Of a stretch of DNA of 64,000 nt, positions 37,028-51,736 are shown in pieces. Position numbers and translations under genes: made by a program. Numbering within the stretch: position 1 is the stretch's first letter; each line of letters begins with the position of its first letter. The notes under the pieces were generated by a model, which was not told the origin of the DNA, did not search any database, and worked only from the letters and a program-made list of their open reading frames with translations. This stretch comes from Streptococcus mitis. Lineage in GTDB: Bacteria; Bacillota; Bacilli; Lactobacillales; Streptococcaceae. The DNA is taken from positions 83,940-147,939 of the forward strand of contig NZ_CAMHZD010000003.1 in assembly GCF_946190065.1 (NCBI RefSeq), given 5' to 3'.

Positions 37028-37660
37028 TTAAAATAGAAACAGCAAAAAAACGACTAACAAGATATCTCTCATCAAATGACTGTAAAATGAAACTTCCCAG
37101 CGAATGACTTTTGGCACCAACAGTCCTAGAAATAGCATTCCCAAGGCAATATAAAAGGTCATGGACAATACCATCCAAGGATTTCTGAGAAAGATTAGAA
37201 TAGCTAGTCCACTAATAAAACAGATTTCCTTCTTTCCCAAAATCTTTTTCAATCCATTTACATACTTCTGAATTGGTAGAAAAACCAACAAATCAATACC
37301 AAATAAGAAAAAGAAACTCGGTAGAAAGGCTTCCACAAACCCTTCTACGGATGTATTTCCTGCAAGGATATGTTCTATGACAATTAAAGCTAAACCCAAA
37401 ATGTTTACTAAGAGCAACAGACTATACAAGAATTGTCGCTTATCTTCCTTAAAAACTGAATAAGATTGATTTTGCTGTCCACTATAGTAGTTTATCCCTG
37501 CCCCAATACTGGCAAGGAGCAACATGCCAACTAAATAATAGAAGCAGTTTTGATTTAACATCAAGGCCCAAGTCGATAAACTTAAACAAGAACAGCTACT
37601 AAGGCCAAAAACTGTCAGCAATAACAAAATACGAATTTGCTTTTTCATTTTTTCCATCAT
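37028..37660 (-). CDS. Multi-pass membrane protein of unknown function
   Basis: A 210-residue hydrophobic protein with about six membrane segments (for example FYYLVGMLLLASIGAGINYY, LLLLVNILGLALIVIEHILA, VVFLLFLF at the C-terminus). No catalytic motif seen. It starts at 37660 or 37657 (consecutive ATGs) behind GGAGGA. It stands alone between ndk and tsaE. A cysteine-containing N-terminus (GLSSCSCLSL) could suggest a lipoprotein but lies inside the first helix. Not recognised beyond streptococcal hypotheticals. Confidence 0.7.
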   Translation of the reverse strand: MMEKMKKQIRILLLLTVFGLSSCSCLSLSTWALMLNQNCFYYLVGMLLLASIGAGINYYSGQQNQSYSVFKEDKRQFLYSLLLLVNILGLALIVIEHILAGNTSVEGFVEAFLPSFFFLFGIDLLVFLPIQKYVNGLKKILGKKEICFISGLAILIFLRNPWMVLSMTFYIALGMLFLGLLVPKVIRWEVSFYSHLMRDILLVVFLLFLF

Positions 37661-37749
37661 TCTTCCTCCCTTACTTGCTCTTATTATAGGCTAGAAATCC
37701 TCCCCATTGCTAGAATATTTCTCAACTGTCAGTTTTCTACTCTAAAATG

Positions 37750-37789
37750 CAAAAAAGTTTGATGCAAGTAACCCTTACATCAAACTTTT
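37750..37789 (-). terminator. ndk terminator
   Basis: A perfect 11-bp stem AAAGTTTGATG / CATCAAACTTT (37754-37764 with 37778-37788), with flanking A/T runs. Confidence 0.88.
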
Positions 37790-37790
37790 A

Positions 37791-38213
37791 CTACTTTCCG
37801 TCAAACCAAAGAGCAATTTCTCGCTTAGCTGACTCTTCTGAATCTGAACCATGTACAACATTTTGAATAGCTTGGTTTTCACCAGCCGCTTTTGCAAAAT
37901 CACCTCGAATCGTTCCTGGTAAAGCTTCTTCTGGACGAGTTGCTCCCATCATGGTCCGCCAAGTTTCGATTACTTTAGGACCAGAAATGATGCCTACAAG
38001 GATTGGTCCTGAAGTCATAAATTCACGAATCGGCGGGTAAAAACTTTGGCCAACCAAGTCCTGATAGTGCTGGTCAATCAAGTCTTCTGAAACCTTTGAA
38101 CGTAACTCCAATTTTTCGATTGTCAATCCACGTTGTTCGATGCGTTTCAACACTTCCCCCACTAGTCCTCTTTTTACACCGTCTGGTTTAATGATAAAGA
38201 ATGTTTGTTCCAT
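37791..38213 (-). CDS. ndk: Nucleoside diphosphate kinase
   Basis: A 140-residue kinase that balances nucleoside triphosphates. It begins [20 protein letters not shown], with the active-site histidine in [16 protein letters not shown] (about 117-132) and the [15 protein letters not shown] loop. The domain is complete. It lies downstream of rpoC in the same direction but after rpoC's own terminator. Confidence 0.96.
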   Translation of the reverse strand: MEQTFFIIKPDGVKRGLVGEVLKRIEQRGLTIEKLELRSKVSEDLIDQHYQDLVGQSFYPPIREFMTSGPILVGIISGPKVIETWRTMMGATRPEEALPGTIRGDFAKAAGENQAIQNVVHGSDSEESAKREIALWFDGK

Positions 38214-38283
38214 ACCTGTCTCCTTTGTCAGCTTCTTTCTTTTATTTTACCACATTTCATGGAAAAAGGGAGAAAGTTTTCAG

Positions 38284-38319
38284 AAAAGAGAAAGAGAACC
38301 CGAAGGCTCTCTCACTCTT
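38284..38319 (-). terminator. rpoBC terminator
   Basis: Minus-strand GAGAGCCTTCGGGTTCTC hairpin (about 38293-38310) with U-rich sequence following, immediately after the rpoC stop. Confidence 0.8.
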
Positions 38320-41300
38320 TTATTCTACTGTTTCTTCCACAGTTTCAACGGCAGTATCCACAACTACTTCTGTTGTTTCTTCATTTCCTTCTTCCTCTAC
38401 TGGAGGATTAAGATATTCTTCTTCGTTGATAGCATGTGGTTCAAGGTTACGGTAACGAGCCATACCAGTACCTGCTGGGATGATCTTACCGATGATAACA
38501 TTTTCTTTAAGTCCAAGGAGATGGTCTTTCTTACCGCGGATAGCCGCATCTGTAAGGACACGAGTTGTTTCCTGGAAGGAAGCCGCTGACAAGAAACTAT
38601 TTGTTTCAAGTGAGGCTTTGGTAATTCCCATAAGGACTGGACGACCTGTCGCTGGAACTCCACCTGCGATAAGGACATCTTTGTTAGCATCTGTAAAGTC
38701 ATTGATATCCATGAGAGTACCCATGAGAAGATCTGTGTCACCTGGATCCATAACACGCACTTTACGGATCATTTGACGTACCATTACCTCGATGTGTTTG
38801 TCACCGATTTCTACCCCTTGGCTACGGTAAACTTTTTGTACTTCACCAAGAAGGTACGTTTCAACTGACAAGACATCACGAACTGCAAGGAGACGTTTTG
38901 GTTGGATAGAACCTTCTGTAAGAGCAGCACCACGCGCTACTTGGTCCCCAACTTCGACACGCATACGAGCTGTAAATGGAACGACATATTCACCTTCGCC
39001 AGTTTCACCCTTAACAAAGACTTTCTTAGTACGAGTTGAGGCATCTTCTTCGATAGCAGTAACTTGTCCTTTAACCTCTGTGATAACCGCTTCCCCTTTA
39101 GGATTGCGGGCTTCAAAGATTTCTTGGACACGAGGAAGACCCTGAGTGATATCGGTATTTGAGGCAACCCCACCCGTGTGGAAGGTACGCATTGTAAGCT
39201 GTGTACCAGGTTCCCCAATAGATTGGGCAGCGATTGTACCAACTGCTTCACCAACTTCAACCGCATCACCAGTCGCCAAGTTGATACCGTAACAGTGACG
39301 GCAGACACCGTGACGAGTGTTACATGTAAATACAGAGCGGATAGTTACTTCTTCCACACCAGCATTGACAATTTCACGCGCCTTGTCTTCTGTAATCAAC
39401 TCATTTGGACCGATGATCACTGCACCAGTTTCTGGGTGTTTAACAGTTTTCTTAGTGTAGCGACCATTGAGACGCTCTTCGAGAGACTCAATCATCTCTT
39501 TTCCTTCTGCTATAGAGCGGATCAAGAGACCACGGTCTGTTCCACAGTCGTCCTCACGAATGATAACGTCTTGGGCAACGTCAACCAAACGACGAGTCAA
39601 GTAACCTGAGTCGGCTGTCTTAAGGGCCGTATCGGTCATACCTTTACGCGCACCGTGAGTTGAGAAGAACATTTCCAATACCGACAAACCTTCGCGGAAG
39701 TTTGAAAGGATTGGCAATTCCATGATACGTCCGTTCGGAGCCGCCATCAGACCACGCATACCGGCAAGCTGTGAGAAGTTTGAGATGTTACCACGGGCTC
39801 CAGAGTCCATCATCATAACGATTGGGTTCTTAGGATCTTGGTTGGCAATCAAGCGTTTCTCTAGTTTTTCACGGGCAGCACGCCATTCAGCTGTAACAGC
39901 ATTGTAACGCTCGTCGTCTGTGATCATACCACGACGGAATTGTTTTGTGATTTGTTCTACACGTTTGTGTGATTCTTCAATGATTTCAGCCTTGTCATCA
40001 ACGACTGGGATATCGGCAATACCCACTGTCAATCCTGCAAGAGTTGAGTGGTGGTAACCGAGGTTCTTCATGCGGTCAAGTAGGGCAGAAGTTTCTGTCG
40101 TACGGAAACGTTTGAAGATTTCAGCGATGATATTCCCAAGGTTTTTCTTCTTGAATGGAGGGTTGAGTTCAAGTTTGCTGATTGCTTCCTTGATATCTCC
40201 ACCAAGTTGCAAGAAGTATTTAGCTGGAACGCCTTCTGTCAAGTTGGCATTGTTTGGTTCTTGCAAGTATGGTAGACCCTCTGGCATGATGTCGTTGAAA
40301 AGGATTTTACCAACTGTTGTAAGCAAGACCTTGTGTTTTTGTTCTTCTGTCCAAGGTTTGTTGAGGCTGTCTGTTGCGATACCAACACGTGAGTGAAGGT
40401 GAACATAGCCATTACGGTAAGCCATAACCGCTTCGTCACGGTCTTTGAAGACCATTCCTTCACCTTCACGACCAGCTTCTTCCATGGTCAAGTAGTAGTT
40501 ACCCAAAACCATGTCCTGAGATGGAGTAACAACTGGTTTACCATCTTTCGGGTTCAAGATATGCTCAGCAGCGAGCATCAAGATACGAGCTTCTGCTTGG
40601 GCTTCTTCTGAAAGCGGTACGTGGATGGCCATTTGGTCCCCGTCAAAGTCGGCATTGTAGGCTTCACAGACAAGTGGGTGCAAGCGAAGGGCCTTACCAT
40701 CAATCAAGACTGGCTCGAAGGCTTGGATACCCAAACGGTGAAGGGTCGGTGCGCGGTTCAAAAGCACTGGGTGTTCTTTAATCACTTCTTCAAGAATATC
40801 CCAGATACGCTCATCTCCGCGTTCCACCAAGCGTTTAGCCGCTTTGACGTTTTGCACGATATCACGGGCAACAATTTCACGCATCACGAATGGCTTAAAG
40901 AGCTCAATCGCCATTTCACGTGGCACACCACATTGGTACATCTTAAGAGTTGGACCAACGGCGATAACGGAACGTCCTGAGAAGTCCACACGTTTACCGA
41001 GCAAGTTTTGACGGAAGCGTCCTTGTTTACCTTTAAGCATGTGGCTCAATGATTTAAGTGGACGGCTACCTGGTCCTGTGATTGGACGACCACGACGACC
41101 ATTGTCAATCAAAGCGTCAACCGCTTCTTGAAGCATACGCTTCTCATTTTGAACGATAATACCTGGTGCGTTCAACTCAAGCAAACGAGCCAAACGGTTG
41201 TTACGGTTGATAACACGGCGGTAAAGGTCGTTCAAGTCAGATGAGGCAAAACGACCACCATCCAACTGCAACATTGGACGAAGATCTGGTGGAATAACCG

Positions 41301-41997
41301 GAAGGATGTTAAGAATCATCCATTCAGGTTTGTTTCCAGACTTGTAAAAGGCATCCAAAACATCCAAACGACGGATGGCTTTAACACGTTTTTGTCCAGT
41401 AGCTGTTTTCAACTCTTCTTTGAGTTCAGCAATTTCTTTTTCAAGATCTACTTGTTTCAAAAGGTCTTGGATAGCTTCGGCACCCATCTTGGCAACGAAT
41501 GATCCATAACCATACTCACGCAAGCGCTCACGGTATTCGCGCTCTGTCATGATAGACTTGTGCTCAAGTGGTGTATCCTTAGGATCAATCACCACATAAG
41601 CCGCAAAGTAGATAACTTCCTCGAGGGCACGAGGGCTCATATCAAGGGTCAAGCCCATACGGCTTGGAATCCCCTTGAAGTACCAGATGTGAGATACAGG
41701 AGCTTTCAATTCGATATGTCCCATACGCTCACGACGAACTTTCGTACGCGTTACTTCAACCCCACAGCGGTCACAAACAATCCCTCTGTAACGAATGCGT
41801 TTGTACTTACCACAAGCACATTCCCAGTCTTTTGTAGGACCAAAGATAACTTCATCAAAGAGTCCTTCACGTTCTGGTTTCAAGGTACGGTAATTGATTG
41901 TTTCAGGTTTTTTGACTTCTCCATAAGACCATGAACGGACTTTGCTTGGAGAAGCTAGGGTGATTTGCATACTTTTAAAACGATTTACATCAACCAC
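38320..41997 (-). CDS. rpoC: RNA polymerase beta' subunit
   Basis: The 1225-residue beta-prime subunit. The catalytic Mg2+ loop [16 protein letters not shown] is present (about 447). The N-terminal zinc ribbon is [20 protein letters not shown] (about 60-79), and the second zinc cluster includes [13 protein letters not shown] (about 895). The C-terminal tail is acidic and low-complexity ([20 protein letters not shown]), common in streptococci. It starts 32 bases after rpoB and shares its promoter. Confidence 0.99.
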   Translation of the reverse strand: MVDVNRFKSMQITLASPSKVRSWSYGEVKKPETINYRTLKPEREGLFDEVIFGPTKDWECACGKYKRIRYRGIVCDRCGVEVTRTKVRRERMGHIELKAPVSHIWYFKGIPSRMGLTLDMSPRALEEVIYFAAYVVIDPKDTPLEHKSIMTEREYRERLREYGYGSFVAKMGAEAIQDLLKQVDLEKEIAELKEELKTATGQKRVKAIRRLDVLDAFYKSGNKPEWMILNILPVIPPDLRPMLQLDGGRFASSDLNDLYRRVINRNNRLARLLELNAPGIIVQNEKRMLQEAVDALIDNGRRGRPITGPGSRPLKSLSHMLKGKQGRFRQNLLGKRVDFSGRSVIAVGPTLKMYQCGVPREMAIELFKPFVMREIVARDIVQNVKAAKRLVERGDERIWDILEEVIKEHPVLLNRAPTLHRLGIQAFEPVLIDGKALRLHPLVCEAYNADFDGDQMAIHVPLSEEAQAEARILMLAAEHILNPKDGKPVVTPSQDMVLGNYYLTMEEAGREGEGMVFKDRDEAVMAYRNGYVHLHSRVGIATDSLNKPWTEEQKHKVLLTTVGKILFNDIMPEGLPYLQEPNNANLTEGVPAKYFLQLGGDIKEAISKLELNPPFKKKNLGNIIAEIFKRFRTTETSALLDRMKNLGYHHSTLAGLTVGIADIPVVDDKAEIIEESHKRVEQITKQFRRGMITDDERYNAVTAEWRAAREKLEKRLIANQDPKNPIVMMMDSGARGNISNFSQLAGMRGLMAAPNGRIMELPILSNFREGLSVLEMFFSTHGARKGMTDTALKTADSGYLTRRLVDVAQDVIIREDDCGTDRGLLIRSIAEGKEMIESLEERLNGRYTKKTVKHPETGAVIIGPNELITEDKAREIVNAGVEEVTIRSVFTCNTRHGVCRHCYGINLATGDAVEVGEAVGTIAAQSIGEPGTQLTMRTFHTGGVASNTDITQGLPRVQEIFEARNPKGEAVITEVKGQVTAIEEDASTRTKKVFVKGETGEGEYVVPFTARMRVEVGDQVARGAALTEGSIQPKRLLAVRDVLSVETYLLGEVQKVYRSQGVEIGDKHIEVMVRQMIRKVRVMDPGDTDLLMGTLMDINDFTDANKDVLIAGGVPATGRPVLMGITKASLETNSFLSAASFQETTRVLTDAAIRGKKDHLLGLKENVIIGKIIPAGTGMARYRNLEPHAINEEEYLNPPVEEEGNEETTEVVVDTAVETVEETVE

Positions 41998-42029
41998 TAT
42001 TTCTTCCCTTTCTATTCTAAGTGAACTGC

Positions 42030-45641
<3,612 letters not shown>

Positions 45642-45794
45642 GATGATTCTCCTTTGTAAATAAATTCCAAGCCTTGTCAATCAGGCTTTTCTAATCGTCA
45701 TATGGTTTTTAAAACCCCTATCACCGTGTCCCTTTGACGAATTTTCAGAATCTTTAAATCTTTGTTACAAGCACTCAAAAACCTGAAAAAAAGC

Positions 45795-45845
45795 ACAAAA
45801 AGAGCAGCTAAATCTGACTTTTTCAGAAGATTTAACTGCTGTGAG
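45795..45845 (-). promoter_or_regulatory. Terminator-like hairpin in the rpoB leader
   Basis: Minus strand: GCAGTTAAATCT and AGATTTAGCTGC form a 12-bp stem with one G-U pair around a 12-base loop (about 45806-45841), followed by CTCTTTTTGTGCTTTTTTT. This has the form of an intrinsic terminator inside the 5' leader. Possible transcription attenuation; no antiterminator is proven. Confidence 0.6.
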
Positions 45846-45895
45846 CCTTGTCTGGACAATATTTCAGACAAAACCTACGACAAATGATTACTCAT

Positions 45896-45924
45896 ATTAT
45901 ACCTTATTTAGCTAGATTTTTCAA
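45896..45924 (-). promoter_or_regulatory. rpoBC promoter
   Basis: Minus strand TTGAAA (45924-45919), a 17-base spacer and TATAAT (45901-45896). It predicts a leader of about 245 bases to the TTG start. Confidence 0.8.
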
Positions 45925-46065
45925 GGGGATTAACGAATTTTTGACAAAATCTTTTCCTATAAAAAATTAAATTCAACTTTCACTTTGCAAATTTCATTTT
46001 CAGCTTAGTAGTTCACAAAAATATAGTAAATTACGATTTTCCTATTTTATATTAGGCTATTTTTC
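45925..46065. other. AT-rich spacer between divergent rpoB and Mga-like gene
   Basis: No ORF or repeat recognised; it separates two divergent promoters. Confidence 0.5.
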
Positions 46066-46094
46066 TTGACTTTACTAGAGTTTTCTTTTAATAT
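46066..46094 (+). promoter_or_regulatory. Promoter of Mga-like regulator
   Basis: TTGACT (46066-46071), 17-base spacer and TAATAT (46089-46094), about 30 bases upstream of the start codon. Confidence 0.65.
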
Positions 46095-46123
46095 ATATGT
46101 ATAAATATATAGGGAGATTTATG

Positions 46124-47608
46124 ATGAATATCTTGCTTTCTAAGACTGAACAAGATTTGCTATTCTTACTAGAAGAATTAACCAAACACCATGATTGGAT
46201 AGAAATTCCAGACTTGGCTAAGAAGCTGAATTTTTCAATAGAAGAATTGCAAGAACACCTTTTTAAGCTTGAACAATTATTTCCAAACCTCCTGCTTCAA
46301 TCAAGCAAAAAAGGCATTCAATTGCAGTTTGACTTCCAAAACGCCTTGGATCCCAGGACTGCGATTTTTAAACAATCTGAAACCTACTCCTTTTTGAATC
46401 AGTTGTTTTTCAATGAGGGACAATCACTCGAGCAAATGTGTCAAGAACTTGTAATGAGTTGCGAACGAGTTCAGGAAATCATCCAGCATCTAAATACTAA
46501 ACTTCCCCAACACTATGGCATCAAAATCCAACTTTCCCCTTTAGTCATGAAGGGAACAGAAGAGGACATTCGTGCCTTTTATCTAGACTACTTTAGCCAA
46601 AGTTACGACTTTCTAGATTGGCCCTTCCCTTCTATTTCTGAAGAATCACTCACTCACTTAATTCAGCTATTTTTGGATGCCCAACAAGTTTCACCCAACC
46701 TCAGTAGCTTACGGCAAATCAAATATACCCTAGCTATCAATCTAGAGCGGTTTAATAAAAGTCACTTCATTGAAAATCCTACTCCTCTTTTGACCAGCCA
46801 TTACGGCTCCCTCATGCAAATTCCGCAGTTTGAAGAAAATATTAAGAAGATGGCTAAAAAACTCTGCTTTGAACCGACAATGGAAACACTGGAACAGCTA
46901 TTTTCAAACCCAATCAAATCTCTTCAAATTGCAAACAATCCTAACAACGGAGCGCTGGGTGATATTCATCATATCCAAAAATCCTACCGTTTATTGAGTC
47001 AAATCTTAGAAGAGTTAGCTAAAGAATTTCACTTACAGATTGAAAATCGTGAGGAATTGATTTGGCTCATCCACTACACTGCCCAATCTGATTTCTTTCA
47101 TTTACTCAGTAACCAGTCTCTCGACAAACAGAAATCCCGGATTTTAAGCAATTATCAAGCAGAATTTCCAAAACTATTTGAAGTAAGTCAACACAAATTC
47201 CAATCTTATTTGACTGAGATGGGGCTAAACAGTAAGTCAAGTAAGCTACAAGAGATGATCTACACCTTCACCATCCAAGGGCATCGGATTTTAGTCCAAC
47301 TGCTTCAAAAACTTCCAAAAATACGCGTTTTGGTTATTAGTCATCTGGATAGCCGTCATGCACAAAGCCTAATCGATACCCTAACTCACTACGGCAACAA
47401 TCTCTATCTATTTGATTCGTGGGAAGAATCTACGATTTCTTTCTCAGTTCTCAATCAAATCCCTCACGATATTGTGATCACTACCTTTCCTGTCACCAAC
47501 TCTCCCAAACCACTTATCTACAGTCGTAACTTCTCTACTTCAGAATTATTCTACCACCTCCACCTGCTGGCTTCTCAAATTCATAAAGAAAGACTGGCTA
47601 AATCGTAA
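46124..47608 (+). CDS. Mga-family transcriptional regulator
   Basis: A 494-residue regulator of the Mga/RofA-like family. The N-terminal winged HTH is within ELTKHHDWIEIPDLAKKLNF and the following EELQEHLFKLEQLF. A second HTH follows near NEGQSLEQMCQELVMSCERV. A PRD-like middle (about 170-370) and an EIIB-like C-terminal domain (IRVLVISHLDSRHAQSLID) complete the layout. The start at 46124 lies 7 bases after AGGGAG; adjacent ATGs at 46121 and 46097 are also in frame. The pullulanase gene follows in the same direction, after a terminator, with its own promoter. Control of pullulanase or other surface genes is possible but inferred. Confidence 0.85.
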   Translation: MNILLSKTEQDLLFLLEELTKHHDWIEIPDLAKKLNFSIEELQEHLFKLEQLFPNLLLQSSKKGIQLQFDFQNALDPRTAIFKQSETYSFLNQLFFNEGQSLEQMCQELVMSCERVQEIIQHLNTKLPQHYGIKIQLSPLVMKGTEEDIRAFYLDYFSQSYDFLDWPFPSISEESLTHLIQLFLDAQQVSPNLSSLRQIKYTLAINLERFNKSHFIENPTPLLTSHYGSLMQIPQFEENIKKMAKKLCFEPTMETLEQLFSNPIKSLQIANNPNNGALGDIHHIQKSYRLLSQILEELAKEFHLQIENREELIWLIHYTAQSDFFHLLSNQSLDKQKSRILSNYQAEFPKLFEVSQHKFQSYLTEMGLNSKSSKLQEMIYTFTIQGHRILVQLLQKLPKIRVLVISHLDSRHAQSLIDTLTHYGNNLYLFDSWEESTISFSVLNQIPHDIVITTFPVTNSPKPLIYSRNFSTSELFYHLHLLASQIHKERLAKS

Positions 47609-47632
47609 CAAAATCTGTTGCGATTTTTCTTT
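47599..47632 (+). terminator. Terminator of Mga-like gene
   Basis: Stem AATCGTAACA / TGTTGCGATT (47601-47610 with 47616-47625, one wobble) with a T run. It overlaps the end of the ORF. Confidence 0.8.
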
Positions 47633-47644
47633 TATTTTAATTTT

Positions 47645-47683
47645 AGGAAAACGCTTGCATCTTGTTTTACTAAGTGCTATACT
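47645..47683 (+). promoter_or_regulatory. Pullulanase promoter with cre site
   Basis: TTGCAT (47655-47660), 17-base spacer, TGC-extended TATACT (47678-47683). GGAAAACGCTTGCATC (47646-47661) is a strong cre match and overlaps the -35, so CcpA repression in glucose is expected. Confidence 0.8.
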
Positions 47684-47714
47684 GATAAAGAAATTTATTG
47701 ATTGGAGAATGATT

Positions 47715-50700
47715 ATGAGAAAAACACCATCTCACACTGAGAAAAAAATGGTCTACAGCATCCGTTCCCTCAAGAATGGAACTGGTTCTGTCCTTATTGG
47801 AGCAAGTTTTGTCTTGCTTGCTATGGCTACACCAACTATCTCAGCCAACGAAAATACTACAAGCAATAAGGCAACTAGTAATGAAACCACTACTGCCCTT
47901 GCACAACCTCTTACTGATACAGCAGTTAACTCTGGTAAGAACGAAAGTGATATTTCTTCACCTGAAAATGCAAACGCTTCCCTAGAGAAAAAAGAAGAAA
48001 AACAACCTGCAACAGAGGCAACTACTACTGCCGCAACTCCAGCCGATTCAGCACCACAAACCGGGCAAGATCGTTCAAGTGAACCAACTACTTCTACGAG
48101 TCCAGTAACGACTGAAACTAAGGCAGAAGAGCCAATCGAAGACAACTACTTCCGTATCCACGTCAAAAAACTTCCTGAAGAAAACAAGGATGCTCAAGGA
48201 CTCTGGACTTGGGACGATGTTGAAAAACCATCTGAAAATTGGCCAAACGGAGCCTTATCCTTTAAAGATGCCAAAAAAGATGACTACGGCTATTACCTAG
48301 ATGTCAAATTAAAGGGAGAACAGGCTAAGAAAATTAGTTTCCTCATCAATAATACAGCTGGAAAAAATCTAACCGGCGATAAATCGGCAGAAAAACTGGC
48401 ACCAAAGATGAATGAGGCCTGGCTAGATGAAAACTACAAGGTATACAACTACCGCCCTCAACCAGCAGGAACTATTCGTGTCAACTACTATCGCACCGAT
48501 GGCAACTATGACAAAAAATCTCTTTGGTATTGGGGCGATGTCAAAAACCCAAGTAGTGGAGAATGGCCTAATGGAACAGACTTTACGGCTACAGGCAAAT
48601 ATGGTCGCTATATCGATATTCCACTCAAAGATGCAGCTAAAGACCTTGGATTTTTATTACTAGACAGAAACAAACAAGGAGACGATGTGAAAATCCGTAA
48701 AGAAGATTATAAGTTCACAGATTTAAAAAATCATAGCCAAATTTTCCTAAAAGACGATGATGAATCGATTTACACAAATCCATACTATGTCCATGATATC
48801 CGTATGACAGGAGCCCAACACGTAGGCACTTCTAGCATTGAGAGTAGTTTTTCAACACTTGTCGGTGCTAAAAAAGAGGATATCCTCAAACACTCCAACA
48901 TTACTAATCACCTAGGAAATAAGGTAACTATCACCGATGTTGCAATCGATGAAGCTGGCAAGAAAGTGACCTACAGCGGAGATTTCTCTGACACAAAACA
49001 TCCTTATACCGTTAGCTACAACTCTGACAAATTCACTACCAAAACAAGCTGGCGTCTTAAAGATGAGACTTACAGCTATGATGGTAAACTTGGAGCTGAC
49101 CTCAAAGAAGAAGGAAAACAGGTTGATTTAACCCTTTGGTCACCAAGTGCTGATAAGGTTTCTATTGTTGTCTACGACAAGAATAACCCTGAAAAAGTGG
49201 TTGGAACTGTCGCTCTTGAAAAAGGTGAAAAAGGAACCTGGAAACAAACTCTGAATGAAAACTCTGGTCTCGGCATCAGCAATTACACTGGCTACTACTA
49301 CCACTACCAAATCGAGCGCCAAGGTAAAACTGTTCTTGCACTCGATCCTTACGCTAAATCCCTCGCTGCTTGGAATAGTGACGATGCCAAGATTGACGAT
49401 GCCCATAAAGTGGCTAAAGCTGCCTTTGTAGATCCAGCCAAACTAGGACCTCAAGACTTAACTTATGGTAAGATTCACAATTTCAAGACCCGTGAAGATG
49501 CCGTTATCTACGAAGCTCATGTGCGTGACTTCACTTCAGATCCTGCCATCGCAAAAGATTTGACTAAGCCATTTGGTACCTTTGAAGCCTTTATCGAAAA
49601 ACTAGACTACCTCAAAAACTTGGGTGTAACCCACATCCAGCTCCTTCCAGTCTTGTCTTACTACTTTGTCAATGAGTTGAAGAACCACGAACGCTTATCT
49701 GACTATGCTTCAAGCAACAGCAATTACAACTGGGGATATGACCCTCAAAACTACTTCTCCTTGACTGGTATGTACTCAAGCGATCCTAAGAATCCAGAAA
49801 AACGAATCGCAGAATTCAAAAACCTCATCAACGAAATCCACAAACGTGGCATGGGAGCCATCCTGGACGTAGTGTATAACCATACAGCCAAAGTCGATAT
49901 CTTTGAAAATTTGGAACCAAACTACTATCACTTTATGGATGCCGATGGAACACCTCGAACTAGCTTTGGTGGTGGACGTTTGGGGACAACTCACTATATG
50001 ACCAAACGCCTCCTAGTTGATTCTATCAAGTATCTAGTTGATACCTACAAAGTTGATGGATTCCGTTTCGATATGATGGGAGACCATGATGCCGCTTCTA
50101 TCGAAAAAGCCTACAAGGCTGCACGCGCCCTCAATCCTAACCTAATGATGCTGGGTGAAGGTTGGAGAACTTATGCCGGTGATGAAAATATGCCTACTAA
50201 AGCTGCTGACCAAGATTGGATGAAACATACCGATACTGTTGCTGTCTTTTCAGATGACATCCGTAACAACCTCAAGTCTGGTTATCCAAACGAAGGTCAA
50301 CCTGCCTTTATCACAGGTGGCAAACGAGATATCAACACTATCTTCAAAAATCTGATTGCACAACCAACCAACTTTGAAGCAGATAGCCCTGGAGATGTGA
50401 TTCAATACATCGCGGCCCATGATAACTTGACCCTCTTTGACATCATCGCTCAGTCTATCAAAAAAGACCCAAGCAAGGCTGATAACTATGCTGAGATTCA
50501 TCGTCGTTTGCGACTTGGAAATCTCATGGTCTTAACCGCTCAAGGAACTCCGTTTATCCACTCTGGTCAGGAATATGGTCGTACCAAACAATTCCGTGAC
50601 CCAGCCTACAAAACTCCAGTAGCAGAAGACAAGGTTCCAAATAAATCTCACTTGTTGCGTGATAAGGACGGCAATCCGTTTGACTATCCTTACTTCATCC

Positions 50701-51638
50701 ATGACTCTTACGATTCGAGTGATGCTATTAACAAGTTTGACTGGACTAAGGCTACAGATGGAAAAGCTTTCCCTGAAAATGTCAAAAGCCGTGACTATAT
50801 GAAAGGGTTGATTGCCCTTCGTCAATCTACAGATGCCTTCCGACTTAAGAGCCTCCAAGATATCAAAGACCGTGTCCACCTCATCACTGTCCCAGGTCAA
50901 AATGGCGTGGCAAAAGAGGATGTAGTGATTGGCTATCAAATCACTGCTCCAAATGGGGATATCTACGCAGTCTTTGTCAATGCGGACGAAAAAGCTCGCG
51001 AATTTAACTTGGGAACAGCCTTTGCCCACCTCAGAAATGCTGAAGTTTTGGCAGATGAAAACCAAGCAGGACCAGTAGGAATCGCCAACCCGAAAGGACT
51101 TGAATGGACTGAAAAAGGCTTGAAATTAAATGCCCTTACAGCTACTGTTCTTCGAATCTCTCAAGGCGGCGCCATCGTTGCCCCAGCTATGGAAGAAAAG
51201 CCAGAATTTGACCTTTCCAGCTTAAAACAAGAACAAGGGCAAAATAATGGCCAAGGTACTATTTCAAACCGAGTGGTCAAACCTGAACATCAAGATCCAG
51301 CTCCACAAGTTAGACCTGACTCTACTAAACCAGATTCTCCTAAACCAGATGCAAAAGTAGCTGATGCAGAAGATAAACCTAGCCAAGCTACAACTGATTC
51401 ACAAACCACACAAACTTCACAACCAGCGCAAGAAGCACAACCATCATCTGTAAGTGAAGCTGTTCAAAATGAATCAGTAGAAAATCCTAGCAAGGAAAAT
51501 ATACCTGCGCCTCTAGCTAAACAAGCTGAACTTCCAAATACAGGAACCAAAAACGATAACAAACTCCTATTCGCAGGAATCAGCCTCCTTGCCCTTCTCG
51601 GTCTCGGATTCTTACTAAAAAACAAAAAAGAGAATTAA
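47715..51638 (+). CDS. pulA: LPXTG-anchored pullulanase (SpuA/PulA type)
   Basis: A 1307-residue cell-surface enzyme that cleaves alpha-1,6 bonds of pullulan and glycogen. It has a YSIRK-like signal (YSIRSLKNGTGSVLIG, about 14-29), a Thr/Ser/Glu-rich spacer, then two CBM41 modules (YFRIHVKKLPEENKDAQGLW, about 144; TIRVNYYRTDGNYDKKSLWY, about 253) that bind glycogen. The GH13 catalytic domain has DVVYNHT (about 718), GFRFDMMGDHD with the nucleophile (about 782) and LGEGWRTY with the acid (about 812). The C-terminus has a Pro-rich wall spacer, LPNTG (about 1273), a hydrophobic segment and KNKKEN. The ATG at 47715 is chosen over an in-frame start 60 bases upstream because it follows GGAG and opens the signal peptide. 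Confidence 0.97.
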   Translation: MRKTPSHTEKKMVYSIRSLKNGTGSVLIGASFVLLAMATPTISANENTTSNKATSNETTTALAQPLTDTAVNSGKNESDISSPENANASLEKKEEKQPATEATTTAATPADSAPQTGQDRSSEPTTSTSPVTTETKAEEPIEDNYFRIHVKKLPEENKDAQGLWTWDDVEKPSENWPNGALSFKDAKKDDYGYYLDVKLKGEQAKKISFLINNTAGKNLTGDKSAEKLAPKMNEAWLDENYKVYNYRPQPAGTIRVNYYRTDGNYDKKSLWYWGDVKNPSSGEWPNGTDFTATGKYGRYIDIPLKDAAKDLGFLLLDRNKQGDDVKIRKEDYKFTDLKNHSQIFLKDDDESIYTNPYYVHDIRMTGAQHVGTSSIESSFSTLVGAKKEDILKHSNITNHLGNKVTITDVAIDEAGKKVTYSGDFSDTKHPYTVSYNSDKFTTKTSWRLKDETYSYDGKLGADLKEEGKQVDLTLWSPSADKVSIVVYDKNNPEKVVGTVALEKGEKGTWKQTLNENSGLGISNYTGYYYHYQIERQGKTVLALDPYAKSLAAWNSDDAKIDDAHKVAKAAFVDPAKLGPQDLTYGKIHNFKTREDAVIYEAHVRDFTSDPAIAKDLTKPFGTFEAFIEKLDYLKNLGVTHIQLLPVLSYYFVNELKNHERLSDYASSNSNYNWGYDPQNYFSLTGMYSSDPKNPEKRIAEFKNLINEIHKRGMGAILDVVYNHTAKVDIFENLEPNYYHFMDADGTPRTSFGGGRLGTTHYMTKRLLVDSIKYLVDTYKVDGFRFDMMGDHDAASIEKAYKAARALNPNLMMLGEGWRTYAGDENMPTKAADQDWMKHTDTVAVFSDDIRNNLKSGYPNEGQPAFITGGKRDINTIFKNLIAQPTNFEADSPGDVIQYIAAHDNLTLFDIIAQSIKKDPSKADNYAEIHRRLRLGNLMVLTAQGTPFIHSGQEYGRTKQFRDPAYKTPVAEDKVPNKSHLLRDKDGNPFDYPYFIHDSYDSSDAINKFDWTKATDGKAFPENVKSRDYMKGLIALRQSTDAFRLKSLQDIKDRVHLITVPGQNGVAKEDVVIGYQITAPNGDIYAVFVNADEKAREFNLGTAFAHLRNAEVLADENQAGPVGIANPKGLEWTEKGLKLNALTATVLRISQGGAIVAPAMEEKPEFDLSSLKQEQGQNNGQGTISNRVVKPEHQDPAPQVRPDSTKPDSPKPDAKVADAEDKPSQATTDSQTTQTSQPAQEAQPSSVSEAVQNESVENPSKENIPAPLAKQAELPNTGTKNDNKLLFAGISLLALLGLGFLLKNKKEN

Positions 51639-51654
51639 ACTAGCCCTCCTATAG

Positions 51655-51696
51655 AAAAATCCTCCGAGCATTAATGCTCGGGGGATTGATTTTTGT
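51655..51696 (+). terminator. Pullulanase terminator
   Basis: Near-perfect hairpin AATCCTCCGAGC / GCTCGGGGGATT around ATTAAT (about 51658-51687), followed by a T run. Confidence 0.9.
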
Positions 51697-51736
51697 ACAA
51701 TATTTGTTATCCTAATGAACTTTATTAATTTTTTTA

